Part shown: positions 53,041 through 62,564 of the stretch, piece by piece
Layout of the letters: each line of letters begins with the position of its first letter
Position numbering within the stretch: position 1 is the stretch's first letter
From: Candidatus Thiodiazotropha endoloripes
GTDB taxonomy: Bacteria; Pseudomonadota; Gammaproteobacteria; Chromatiales; Chromatiaceae
DNA length: 64,000 nt
Assembly: GCF_001708965.1 (NCBI RefSeq)
Contig: NZ_LVJW01000003.1
Coordinates: 1,860,001 to 1,924,000 of the forward strand
Reading direction: 5' to 3'
The notes under the pieces: model-generated
Database searches by the model: none
The model's input: the letters and a program-made list of their open reading frames with translations, nothing else
What the model was told of the DNA's origin: nothing
Program-made: the position numbers and the translations under genes

Positions 53041-55110
53041 ATGACATTTCGATGGTTGAGTCTATTGGTACTTATCAGTACTCAGACGGTCGCTGAGGAT
53101 GCCTCAAACGAACCTGTCGTGATCGAATCCCTTGTCGTGGAGGGCCGTCAGACGAATCTGCTGGGTGAGGCTGTTTCTGCATCCGAGGGCATCGTGGGGC
53201 AGACGGAAATTGAACTTCGACCTCTGCTGCGTACCGGTGAAGTATTGGAACTGGTGCCGGGCATGGTGGTAACCCAACATAGCGGCACCGGTAAAGCCAA
53301 TCAGTATTTCCTTCGGGGCTTCAACCTCGATCACGGCACCGACTTCTCCACTCATGTCGACGGCATGCCAGTCAACATGCGCACACATGGTCATGGACAG
53401 GGTTACACCGATCTTAATTTTCTGATCCCGGAAACCGTTGGCCAGCTCACTTACAAGAAAGGCGCCTACTATGCGGATGTGGGCGACTTCAGTGGCGCCG
53501 GCAGTGCGCAATTCGAGACAGCAAAACGCTTGGAACAGGGTAGTGCCGAACTCAGCGTAGGTGAAGATGACTACTATCGAGTGTTGCTGATGAACAGTTT
53601 TGCTTTTGCGGGTGGTACATCGCTCTTTGCCTTTGAAGGTAATCGCTATGATGGCCCCTGGTCGGATATCGAGGAAGATCTCGACAAAACCAATCTACTC
53701 TTGAAACATACTCATTCACTGGATGATGGAGAACTCAGTATATCGATAATGACCTACAACAACAGTTGGAACAGTGCCGATCAGATCCCTTCACGTGCAG
53801 TGGATCAAGCTCTGATCGATGACCTGGGATCCCTCGATAACACAGTCGGTGGCGAATCGGAACGTTACAGCCTCAGTCTCGATTGGCGTTCCGCTGGCTT
53901 GCATGGCTCTGCCTATATCATCGATTACGACTTAAACCTGTGGTCAAACTTTACCTACTTTATGGATGATGAGATTGATGGCGATCAATTCGAACAGGTC
54001 GACCGTCGATTGATCTATGGTGGTCAACTCAGTTATCTCTCAAATGATAAGTTGGCTGGCCATCATATGCAGAACCGTGTCGGGATAGAGTTGCGCATCG
54101 ATGATATTGATGAAGTTGCCCTCTACCATACAAAAAAGCGGGATCGACTGGGCACTATCCGCAGCGATGAAGTCACCGAAACGAGTATTGGTGTTTTTTG
54201 GGAGAACCGTGTCACTTGGAATTATCGTCTGCACAGTGTGTTGGGACTGCGTTACGACTATTATGACTTTGATGTGAATGATAGATCGGGCATCAATGAA
54301 AATGGTGTGGATCTGAGTGTCAACAGCGGCACGGCCAATGACAGCCTGCCTTCCCTGAAAGGCAGCCTGATCTATACCCTAAACGATGCATGGGAAGGTT
54401 ATGTTTCTGCCGGACAGAGTTTCCATTCCAATGATGCCCGTGGCGTCACCAGCCGTGTCGATCCCGCAGACGGCAATTCGGTAGACGCTGTCGATCCACT
54501 GGTGAGGTCGTTTGGATATGAAACGGGTATACGGGGATTCATCAGCGATCGGATAAATACCTCACTGGCGTTATGGGCCCTGGAAGTGGACAGTGAGCTG
54601 TTGTTTGTTGGCGATGCCGGCAACACAGAAGAGAGTCGCGGCTCAAAACGGAAAGGCGTGGAATTGACCACCTATTACCGCCTCACGGATCAGTGGAGCC
54701 TTGATTTGGAATACGCCTACACCGATGCGGAATTTACCGATGATGCTCCGGAAGGTAATGAGATTCCGGGGGCCCTGGAACATGTCGTCCAGGCAGGAGT
54801 GGCAGCCAACTTAGACAGCGGCTGGTTCGGTAGTGTGCGTTTGCGCTATTTCGGTGAACGGCCCTTGAACGAAGACGGTTCAGTCGAATCCGATGCCAGT
54901 ACCATCTGGAATCTGCGTGTCGGTTACCGTAAAAAAGAGTGGACGTTTAAAGCCGATATTCTGAATCTGACCGATAGTGATGATCACGATATTGACTACT
55001 ATTACGCTTCACGTTTGGAGACAGAACCGACCGGTATTGCTACTGAGGATATTCACTATCATGTGATAGAACCCCGCACCTATCGCGTATCACTGACCTA
55101 TCAATTTTAG
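53041..55110 (+). CDS. TonB-dependent receptor
   Basis: Outer-membrane transporter of 689 residues from ATG 53041, with signal peptide (1-19, AED). The plug domain has VLELVPGMVVTQHSGTGKANQYFLRG (in part) and GTDFSTHVDGMPVNMRTHGHGQGYTDLNFLIPE; a 22-strand barrel follows, ending in a terminal Phe (SLTYQF) as expected for BamA recognition. The substrate is not readable from sequence, but metal chelates or the product of the neighbouring oxygenases are candidates. A longer frame begins in the repressor gene and is rejected. Confidence 0.92.
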   Translation: MTFRWLSLLVLISTQTVAEDASNEPVVIESLVVEGRQTNLLGEAVSASEGIVGQTEIELRPLLRTGEVLELVPGMVVTQHSGTGKANQYFLRGFNLDHGTDFSTHVDGMPVNMRTHGHGQGYTDLNFLIPETVGQLTYKKGAYYADVGDFSGAGSAQFETAKRLEQGSAELSVGEDDYYRVLLMNSFAFAGGTSLFAFEGNRYDGPWSDIEEDLDKTNLLLKHTHSLDDGELSISIMTYNNSWNSADQIPSRAVDQALIDDLGSLDNTVGGESERYSLSLDWRSAGLHGSAYIIDYDLNLWSNFTYFMDDEIDGDQFEQVDRRLIYGGQLSYLSNDKLAGHHMQNRVGIELRIDDIDEVALYHTKKRDRLGTIRSDEVTETSIGVFWENRVTWNYRLHSVLGLRYDYYDFDVNDRSGINENGVDLSVNSGTANDSLPSLKGSLIYTLNDAWEGYVSAGQSFHSNDARGVTSRVDPADGNSVDAVDPLVRSFGYETGIRGFISDRINTSLALWALEVDSELLFVGDAGNTEESRGSKRKGVELTTYYRLTDQWSLDLEYAYTDAEFTDDAPEGNEIPGALEHVVQAGVAANLDSGWFGSVRLRYFGERPLNEDGSVESDASTIWNLRVGYRKKEWTFKADILNLTDSDDHDIDYYYASRLETEPTGIATEDIHYHVIEPRTYRVSLTYQF

Positions 55111-55746
55111 AGCAATAGGTATTTAAGAGTTATCTTCATATGACTACCTCTATGTAATACAAGAACTTCTCTTAACCCTATTTCTATATTTTTCACTAGG
55201 TATGTGCTTTATTTTCAGCAATCCACTCGTAGCTGAGACTTTTCAATCTGTACTGGTGAGTGCGTTGCTGGAACCTGGTCAGAACAGTGCACGTATTGAT
55301 GGTTCATATTTTTCCATCTCCTGCTCTGCTGTGGGTGTGCCTTTCGGTATCGGAGTCTGTATCGATCATGTTTTTCACAGTTACCTGGTATAGGGCGTAG
55401 ATTTACAACAGCTGGTTCATGAGGCTATCTCAAGACACTTCATCGATTATGCTTCAAAGCGGATTTGGGGATTGAATCGGCTGGATACAAATATCGATCA
55501 ATGTACCAGCCAACCCCGATAAGAAATAGGTAAATAATTGTTACATCAGTTCCAATTATCTGATTTTATTATCGAATTTTTCTCACCTCCCGATCCTCAC
55601 TCCATATGTACTGTTGTTATGCTAAGCAGTTGATTGAACAGACATTTACCCACTGCTACTTCATTGATTTGACAGATCTTGAAACTCGCTCCCTGGAATA
55701 TGTGTCTATACTTTAACTAATACATACTGTTTTACTGGGTTTTAGT
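55111..55746. other. Long intergenic region after the TonB receptor
   Basis: 636 bases without a supported gene. A 63-codon plus-strand frame (55202-55393) has no clear ribosome-binding site and no recognised domain. AT-rich towards the right end, where an extended -10-like TGTGTCTATACT (55701-55712) lies 35 bases before the next gene. Confidence 0.5.
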
Positions 55747-56697
55747 ATGCGCAGAATCGGGCAGAGGATTATGCAATGGATAGCCGAGTGGCTGACCAAA
55801 GAGGGTCCGCCCTCCTCTTCCCCTTTGTGTGATTTCAACCGGCTCATTTATGAACTTCGGGCTGGCGATGTTTTGCTAGTCGAGGGGCGCAGTCGAGTCA
55901 GCAATGTCATCAAGACCATTACCCAGAGCACCTGGACCCACTCTGCCCTCTATATCGGCAGAATCTATGATATCCGGGATCCCGATCTGCAGCAGCGGGT
56001 AAGGATGGCCTACAAGGGTGATCTGAGTGAACAGCTGATGGTTGAAGCTCTGCTCGGTGAAGGCACCATCATTGCACCTGTCTCCAAATATCGCCGCGAC
56101 CATCTGCGGATCTGTCGTCCAACCGGTCTGGAGCCGGAAGATGCCCACAAGGTGGTGGCTCATGCCATAAAACACATCGGAACGGATTATGATGTCCGCC
56201 ACCTGCTGGACCTGGCGCGGTTTTTCTTTCCCTGGGGGTTCCTACCGAGACGCTGGCGATCGAGTCTGTTCGAACACAACGCGGGCATGCCGACCCGAAC
56301 AGTCTGCTCCTCCATGCTCGCATCGGCCTTCAATCGGGTCAATTTTCCGATTCTGCCCTTCATCGATCGTGACGATGACGGCAGCCTGCGCTTCTTCAAG
56401 CGCAATCCCAGACTCTTCACGCCGAAGGATTTCGACTACTCCCCCTATTTCGACATTATCAAATATCCGTTTCTGGGACTGGATGATCTGGGTGTCTATC
56501 GCCGGCTACCCTGGTGTGACGATGACATCCTCTATAACGACGACGAACGGGCCTTTGTGGCCGCAAACCGCGGTGAAACTGTGAGTCGTGTGGATGACCG
56601 CACCATATTCTCATTCACCAAGAAGGATAAAGAGAAAACAGAACCCATTGATGACAACACGCCCTCCGTTCCAAACACCACCGTTAAGGGAGGCTGA
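55747..56697 (+). CDS. YiiX/NlpC-P60-like cysteine hydrolase
   Basis: 316 residues of the permuted papain-like (YaeF/YiiX) hydrolase family. The putative catalytic His is in TWTHSALYIGR (about 58-68), the Cys in TVCSSMLASAFNRVNFPI (residues about 182-199). No signal peptide is obvious. In related proteins such enzymes act on lipids or peptide amides. The stop is 3 bases from the FadE start and a GGGAGG ribosome-binding site lies between, so it heads the beta-oxidation operon; lipid-related hydrolysis is a plausible link, not shown. Confidence 0.75.
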   Translation: MRRIGQRIMQWIAEWLTKEGPPSSSPLCDFNRLIYELRAGDVLLVEGRSRVSNVIKTITQSTWTHSALYIGRIYDIRDPDLQQRVRMAYKGDLSEQLMVEALLGEGTIIAPVSKYRRDHLRICRPTGLEPEDAHKVVAHAIKHIGTDYDVRHLLDLARFFFPWGFLPRRWRSSLFEHNAGMPTRTVCSSMLASAFNRVNFPILPFIDRDDDGSLRFFKRNPRLFTPKDFDYSPYFDIIKYPFLGLDDLGVYRRLPWCDDDILYNDDERAFVAANRGETVSRVDDRTIFSFTKKDKEKTEPIDDNTPSVPNTTVKGG

Positions 56698-56700
56698 GCG

Positions 56701-59184
56701 ATGACACTTCTAGGACTGATACTTCTGTTAATGACTTTCTGGGGACTGGCCTACGGTTCAGCGCGGGCCATTGTCTGGATCATCACCCCACCGGTACTGC
56801 TGATCGCCCTCAATTTGGCCGGACTGGTCACACCGGTCGGATCCCTGCTGGTTGCTCTGCCCTATGTGGTTGCTCTGTTTTTCTACCTGATGCCAGAGCA
56901 GCGCAGACAGTGGATCAGCAAACCACTGCTTGCTACTTTCCGCAGTGTCATGCCTGCCATGTCACAAACAGAAAAGGAGGCCCTGAATGCCGGTAATGTC
57001 TGGTGGGACGGTGCGCTCTTCTCCGGTCAACCCAACTGGCAGGATCTGCTGCATCAGCCTGCCTGCCAACTGAGTGAGCGGGAACAGGCATTTATCGATG
57101 GGCCGGTTGATGAGCTCTGCAGGATGCTTGATGACTGGCAGATCACCCATGAGGATAAGGATCTGTCGCCACGTATCTGGGAGTTCATCAAAACATCCGG
57201 GATGTTCGGCATGATCATTCCTGAGAGTTATGGCGGCTTGGGTTTTTCTGCGTATGCCCACTCTCAGGTCGTGATGAAGGTTGCCAGTCGCAGTATCACC
57301 GCGGCCGTCACCATCATGGTGCCCAATTCCCTGGGGCCGGCCAAACTGCTTTTGCAGTATGGCACCCAGGAGCAGAAGGATCGCTATCTGCAGAAACTCG
57401 CCATCGGTGAAGAGATACCCTGCTTCGCACTCACCAGCCCCAAAGCAGGCAGCGATGCGGGAGCCATCCCTGATAGCGGCGTGGTCACCTATGGTAACTT
57501 TCAGGGCAAAGAGGTTCTGGGTATTCGCCTCAATTTTGAAAAGCGCTACATCACACTGGCGCCCATTGCGACCCTGATCGGCCTGGCGTTCAAACTGGAA
57601 GATCCGGAACGCCTGCTGAGTGATGATCCACTACCTGGCATTACCGTTGCCCTGGTACCGAGAGAGACAGCCGGGATCAAGGTCGGTAAGCGGCATATGC
57701 CTTTGGATATCCCTTTCCAGAACGGTCCGATCTATGGCCGGGATGTTTTCATACCCATCGATTGGGTGATGGGTGGTGCCGAAGGGGCCGGACAGGGCTG
57801 GCGGATGTTGATGGATTCACTCTCTGAAGGCCGGGGCATCTCCCTGCCCGCACTCTCCACTGGTGCAGGAAAAACAGCCAGTCGCTATACCGGAGCCTAT
57901 GCTGCGGTTCGAAGTCAGTTCAACCAGCCTATCGGTCATTTCGAAGGAGTTGAGGAGGCACTGGCCAGAATCGGTGGTCTCACTTACCAAATGGATGCCG
58001 CACGCAAACTGACGCTGAGTGCACTGGATAGCGGAGAGACCCCATCCGTGATCTCGGCGATCGTAAAATACCATCTGACCGAGCGCTATCGTCAGGTGAT
58101 CAATGACGCCATGGATATCCAGGGTGGCAGTGGTATCTGTCTTGGACCCGATAATCTGTTTGGCCGGGCCTATCAGGCGATCCCCATCGGCATCACGGTG
58201 GAAGGCGCCAATATTCTCACCCGTAGCATGATCATCTTTGGGCAGGGTGCAATTCGCGCCCATCCATTTGTACTGAAGGAGTTTGAGGCGGCGGAGAATC
58301 CTGATCAGCAGGCCGGACTGATACAGTTCGACAGTGCACTGTTCGGTCACATCGGTTTTGTGGTCACCAATTTTGCCAGGACCCTCTGGCTCGGCCTCAC
58401 CCACGGACGTCTCTCCGAGAGCCCGAAGGGTGGCCCCATGCGCCGCTACTTCCAGCGACTCAACTGGATGTCCGCATCATTTGCGCTGACCACGGATCTG
58501 GCCCTGATGACCCTGGGTGGCTCATTGAAACGCAAAGAACGCTTATCCGCACGGCTGGGCGATATCCTGAGTAACCTCTACATTTCCAGTGCCTGCCTGA
58601 AGCGATTTGTTGAAGAGGGTGAAAAACCAGAGGATGTGCCGCTGATGCAGTGGGCTCTGGATGATTCGCTCTATCGTATGCAGCATGCCTTGAGAGGACT
58701 GTTGCGCAACATGCCTGTGAGACCTTTAGCCTGGGTAATGCGGGTGTTGATATTCCCAACCGGCCTACCATTCCATAAACCCACAGACCGTCTGGACCAC
58801 CAGGTCGCTCGTGCGCTGCTCTCTCCCGGTGAAGTGCGTGACCGCCTGACCCATGGGGTTTTCACCGATGACGATCCCCAGCAACGTATCGGTCAGCTTG
58901 AACAGGCATTGCATGTGGTTGCAAAAGTAATCCCCCTGGAAAAGACCCTGAAGCGGGCCAAACGGGCGGGACAGCTGCATGCACGTGAGTTGCCGGAATT
59001 GATCAAGGAAGCGATCAAACTGGGAATCCTGAGTGAATCTGACAAGAGTCTGCTGACAGAAGCTGAACGCTTGCGTAACCAGGTGATTGAAGTGAATGCC
59101 TTTGAACGCTTAATGCCGAGCGGCTCAGTCTCCGGGAAACAGCAGTCAAAGGTGTCAACAATCAATAAATTGGGCGCAGCCTGA
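56701..59184 (+). CDS. fadE: Acyl-CoA dehydrogenase FadE
   Basis: First oxidation of beta-oxidation, 827 residues, comparable to E. coli FadE. Two to three N-terminal membrane helices (1-70), an acyl-CoA dehydrogenase core from about 130 (FGMIIPESYGGLGFSAYAHS in part, FALTSPKAGSDAG) and the FadE-specific DUF1974 C-terminal domain (about 530-810). The FAD-binding MDIQGGSGICLGPDN and the active-site region are intact. A strong AGGGAGG ribosome-binding site precedes the ATG. Confidence 0.95.
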   Translation: MTLLGLILLLMTFWGLAYGSARAIVWIITPPVLLIALNLAGLVTPVGSLLVALPYVVALFFYLMPEQRRQWISKPLLATFRSVMPAMSQTEKEALNAGNVWWDGALFSGQPNWQDLLHQPACQLSEREQAFIDGPVDELCRMLDDWQITHEDKDLSPRIWEFIKTSGMFGMIIPESYGGLGFSAYAHSQVVMKVASRSITAAVTIMVPNSLGPAKLLLQYGTQEQKDRYLQKLAIGEEIPCFALTSPKAGSDAGAIPDSGVVTYGNFQGKEVLGIRLNFEKRYITLAPIATLIGLAFKLEDPERLLSDDPLPGITVALVPRETAGIKVGKRHMPLDIPFQNGPIYGRDVFIPIDWVMGGAEGAGQGWRMLMDSLSEGRGISLPALSTGAGKTASRYTGAYAAVRSQFNQPIGHFEGVEEALARIGGLTYQMDAARKLTLSALDSGETPSVISAIVKYHLTERYRQVINDAMDIQGGSGICLGPDNLFGRAYQAIPIGITVEGANILTRSMIIFGQGAIRAHPFVLKEFEAAENPDQQAGLIQFDSALFGHIGFVVTNFARTLWLGLTHGRLSESPKGGPMRRYFQRLNWMSASFALTTDLALMTLGGSLKRKERLSARLGDILSNLYISSACLKRFVEEGEKPEDVPLMQWALDDSLYRMQHALRGLLRNMPVRPLAWVMRVLIFPTGLPFHKPTDRLDHQVARALLSPGEVRDRLTHGVFTDDDPQQRIGQLEQALHVVAKVIPLEKTLKRAKRAGQLHARELPELIKEAIKLGILSESDKSLLTEAERLRNQVIEVNAFERLMPSGSVSGKQQSKVSTINKLGAA

Positions 59185-59238
59185 GCCGTTGTTCGGTATC
59201 GGCATGTACCCGGATAACAGCTGGAGTGAGGAACCACC

Positions 59239-60540
59239 ATGGTTATGGACAGTTACGTACCAAGAAACGTCTTCGTGGTAGATGGTAGTCGAACACCGTT
59301 TCTCAAAGCTCGAGGTAAACCGGGCCCCTTCCGCGCATCGGATTTAGCCGTTTCAGCGGCCCGTCCCCTGCTGACCAGACAATCCTTTGCAGCGACGGAG
59401 CTGGATGAAGTGATTGTCGGCTGCATTGCACCGGGTCCCGATGAGGCCAACATTGCGCGAATCATCGCACTCCGACTCGGTTGCGGGGACAAAGTGCCCG
59501 CCTGGACCGTCCAGCGTAACTGTGCATCCGGTCTACAGGCGATCGACAGTGCTGCGCTGGATATCGCCTCGGGCCGAGCCGACCTGGTGCTTGCCGGCGG
59601 AACCGAATCCATGAGTCATCATCCGATACTGCTCAATCAGGCCATGGTCGCCTGGTTGGCAGACTGGAACAGGGCGAAAAGCCTTGGCGCCAAAAGCCGA
59701 CAGCTCGCCGCTTTGCGCCCTCAGCATCTGCAACTGGTGATTGCCCTGCTGCGAGGCCTGACCGACCCACTGGCTGGACTGACCATGGGTCAGACCGCGG
59801 AAAAACTGGCCTGGCGATTTCAAATCGACCGTGCCGCTATGGACAGTTTCGCAGTGCGCAGCCATCAAAGAGTCGCAGAGGCGATCGATGCGGGGCTTCT
59901 CGCTGAGATCGAACCCATCTACACGAACAGCGGTGAGCTTTTTGAAACGGATGATGGCCTGCGGCGGGACAGCACGGTTGAAAAACTGGCCACCCTCAAG
60001 CCGGCCTTTGATCGACCAGTGGGCCAGGTAACCGCAGGCAACAGTGCCCAGATCACCGATGGGGCTGCGATGTTACTACTGGCATCGGAAGAGGCTGTGG
60101 AAAAGCACAATCTCCCGATCCTAGGACGGGTGGTCGACTCCCAATGGTCAGCTCTCGATCCGACCCAGATGGGTTTGGGCCCGGTACATGCCATGGGCAG
60201 CCTACTGCAACGACAGCAGATGGATGGGGAGGCGATCGATTACTGGGAGATCAATGAAGCCTTCGCCGCTCAGGTACTGGCCTGTCAGGCAGCCTGGCAG
60301 GATCACGACTACATGCAACAGGAAGTGGGATTGGAGCAGCCCCTGTCAGCAATTCCCGAGGAGCGGTTGAACGTGGATGGTGGTGCGATCAGTATCGGTC
60401 ATCCGGTTGGCGCGAGTGGCGCCCGTCTGGTACTCCATCTGCTCAAGACCCTTGAACAAAGAGGTGCAACCCGGGGTATGGCAAGTCTATGCATTGGTGG
60501 CGGCCAGGGTGGCGCCATGTTGCTGGAGGTGGCGAAATGA
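59239..60540 (+). CDS. fadI: Acetyl-CoA C-acyltransferase (thiolase, FadI type)
   Basis: 433-residue thiolase. The acyl-accepting Cys is in VQRNCASGLQAIDSA, the His in NVDGGAISIGHPVGASGAR and the second Cys in CIGGGQGGAML. FadI (anaerobic/trifunctional-partner) rather than FadA is indicated by length and by pairing with a FadJ-type alpha subunit. The start has a GAGGA ribosome-binding site; the stop overlaps fadJ by 4 bases. Confidence 0.94.
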   Translation: MVMDSYVPRNVFVVDGSRTPFLKARGKPGPFRASDLAVSAARPLLTRQSFAATELDEVIVGCIAPGPDEANIARIIALRLGCGDKVPAWTVQRNCASGLQAIDSAALDIASGRADLVLAGGTESMSHHPILLNQAMVAWLADWNRAKSLGAKSRQLAALRPQHLQLVIALLRGLTDPLAGLTMGQTAEKLAWRFQIDRAAMDSFAVRSHQRVAEAIDAGLLAEIEPIYTNSGELFETDDGLRRDSTVEKLATLKPAFDRPVGQVTAGNSAQITDGAAMLLLASEEAVEKHNLPILGRVVDSQWSALDPTQMGLGPVHAMGSLLQRQQMDGEAIDYWEINEAFAAQVLACQAAWQDHDYMQQEVGLEQPLSAIPEERLNVDGGAISIGHPVGASGARLVLHLLKTLEQRGATRGMASLCIGGGQGGAMLLEVAK

Positions 60541-62564
60541 GTAAGCACTGGCATCCGCAAACCGATGAACATGGCATCTGCTGGTTACACTTTGATCATG
60601 CCGGCAGCCCGGTCAACATTCTTTCTCAAGAGGCCTTCGCTGAGTTGGCGGAATGTTTGGACGAACTGGAAGCGCTGCAACCCAAAGGTCTGATCTTCAT
60701 CTCTGACAAATCCTCCGGATTCATTGCCGGTGCTGACGTCAACAGTTTCCGCAGTGGTATGCGACAACGTGAGGCGGAAGAGCACATCCATGGAGTGCAT
60801 GAGTTGTTTGCCCGAATCGAGAGTCTCGACTTTCCAACCCTGGCGATGATTCATGGCTTCTGCCTGGGTGGAGGATTGGAATTGGCACTCAGCTGCAACA
60901 CTCGTATTGCACAGGATGATCCATCAACCCGACTCGCCTTCCCGGAAGTCCGCTTGGGCATATTCCCCGGATATGGCGGTAGTGTACGATCGATCCGACG
61001 TGTTGGCGCTCTGCCGGCAATGCAGATGATGTTGAGTGGGCGCAGTGTCAGTGCCCGACAGGCGAAGAAGATGGGACTGGTTGATCAGATTGCCCCACAG
61101 AGGCAGATCAAAGCCCTGGCTTCACAGCTGATCCACAAACCACCAAAACCACGCCCGCAAAAAGTGCTCCACCGTCTGGCCAATACCCTCCCCGGTCGGA
61201 TGATTGCCGCACCTCTGCTAAGGCGTGAAACGGCCAAACATGCCAATAAGAACCACTACCCGGCGCCGTTTGCTCTGATCGATCATTGGCAAAAGCATGG
61301 CGGTGATCCTGGTGCCATGTATCGCAGTGAAGCGAGTGAGGTGAGCCGTCTTCTGGTCGGCACTACGGCACAAAACCTGATCCGGGTCTTCTTTCTGCAG
61401 GAGCGCTTGAAATCCCTGGGAGGCAAACAGGATTTTCATCCTCACCACGTGCATGTGGTTGGCGGTGGCATCATGGGTGGTGATATCGCTGCCTGGTGTG
61501 CCCTGAAAGGCATGCAGGTGACCCTGCAGGATCGGGAAGCCAAGTTTCTCACCCGCGCCATCTCTAGAGCCCATAGCCTGTTCAGTCGAAAATTGCGTAA
61601 CCCTCGTCTGGTAAACGCCGCTATGGACCGCTTGATGCCAGACCCGAAAGGCTACGGCATCGCCAAAGCAGATGTGGCAATCGAGGCGATCTTTGAGGAC
61701 ATCGAAGCCAAGCAGCATCTGTTCAAGCAACTTGAGTCACAGATGCGACCGGATGCCCTGTTGGCCACTAATACATCCAGTATCCCGCTGGAGACCATCA
61801 GTGAAGTTCTGGATAATCCCGGCCGCCTGATCGGTCTGCATTTCTTCAATCCGGTGGCCAAGATGCAGCTGGTTGAGGTTGTTCATGGTGAACAGACCGA
61901 CGCTGAGTTGATCCACAAAGGCGCCGCCTTTGTCCGCTGCATCGATCGACTGCCTCTACCGGTGAAGAGCAGCCCTGGTTTTCTGGTCAACCGCATCCTG
62001 ATGCCCTATCTGCTTGAAGCGATGAAACTGATCGATGAAGGAGTGCCGGCACCGGTAATCGATCAGGCCGCGGTGGAATTCGGTATGCCGATGGGACCGG
62101 TTGAACTGGCCGATGCAGTTGGCTTGGACATCTGTTTGGCGGTCGCTGAAAAACTCGCCCCGCTGTTCGATCTGGAGATTCCGCATCAACTCAAGCAGCA
62201 GGTTGAAACAGAGCATCTGGGCAAGAAAAGCGGCCAGGGTTTCTATGCCTACGAAAAGGGAAAGATCCGTAAGGATAAGGTCAATAACAGCTATATCCCA
62301 CCGAAAGATCTGACCGATCGGATGATATTCCGCCTGCTCAATGAGTCGGTAGCCTGCCTGCGTGAAGGGGTGATAGAAGATGAGGATCTTTTGGATGCCG
62401 GCGTGATATTCGGCACCGGTTTTGCTCCCTTCCGTGGCGGCCCCATGCATGCCATTCACAGTGGCGGACTCGATACTCAGCGCCATCAACTCGAGTTACT
62501 TGAAAAACGTCACGGTAATCAGTTCCATCCTGATGACGGATGGGCTAACTTAAGAGGTGTGTAA
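60537..62564 (+). CDS. fadJ: Fatty-acid oxidation complex subunit alpha (FadJ)
   Basis: Bifunctional protein of 675 residues: N-terminal enoyl-CoA hydratase/isomerase (about 1-200; AGADVNSFRS, FCLGGGLELALSCNTRIA with the catalytic Glu), then 3-hydroxyacyl-CoA dehydrogenase (about 310-675; NAD motif VVGGGIMGGDIAAW, IGLHFFNPVAKMQLVEVV). Works with FadI. ATG at 60537 overlaps the fadI stop; a longer in-frame start is rejected. Stop and the next ATG overlap in TAATG. Confidence 0.95.
   Translation: MSKHWHPQTDEHGICWLHFDHAGSPVNILSQEAFAELAECLDELEALQPKGLIFISDKSSGFIAGADVNSFRSGMRQREAEEHIHGVHELFARIESLDFPTLAMIHGFCLGGGLELALSCNTRIAQDDPSTRLAFPEVRLGIFPGYGGSVRSIRRVGALPAMQMMLSGRSVSARQAKKMGLVDQIAPQRQIKALASQLIHKPPKPRPQKVLHRLANTLPGRMIAAPLLRRETAKHANKNHYPAPFALIDHWQKHGGDPGAMYRSEASEVSRLLVGTTAQNLIRVFFLQERLKSLGGKQDFHPHHVHVVGGGIMGGDIAAWCALKGMQVTLQDREAKFLTRAISRAHSLFSRKLRNPRLVNAAMDRLMPDPKGYGIAKADVAIEAIFEDIEAKQHLFKQLESQMRPDALLATNTSSIPLETISEVLDNPGRLIGLHFFNPVAKMQLVEVVHGEQTDAELIHKGAAFVRCIDRLPLPVKSSPGFLVNRILMPYLLEAMKLIDEGVPAPVIDQAAVEFGMPMGPVELADAVGLDICLAVAEKLAPLFDLEIPHQLKQQVETEHLGKKSGQGFYAYEKGKIRKDKVNNSYIPPKDLTDRMIFRLLNESVACLREGVIEDEDLLDAGVIFGTGFAPFRGGPMHAIHSGGLDTQRHQLELLEKRHGNQFHPDDGWANLRGV

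Noticed and set aside
55202-55393. Possible 63-residue protein after the TonB receptor
   Set aside because: No ribosome-binding site, no homologue recognised, and no neighbour support; left as undecided intergenic sequence.
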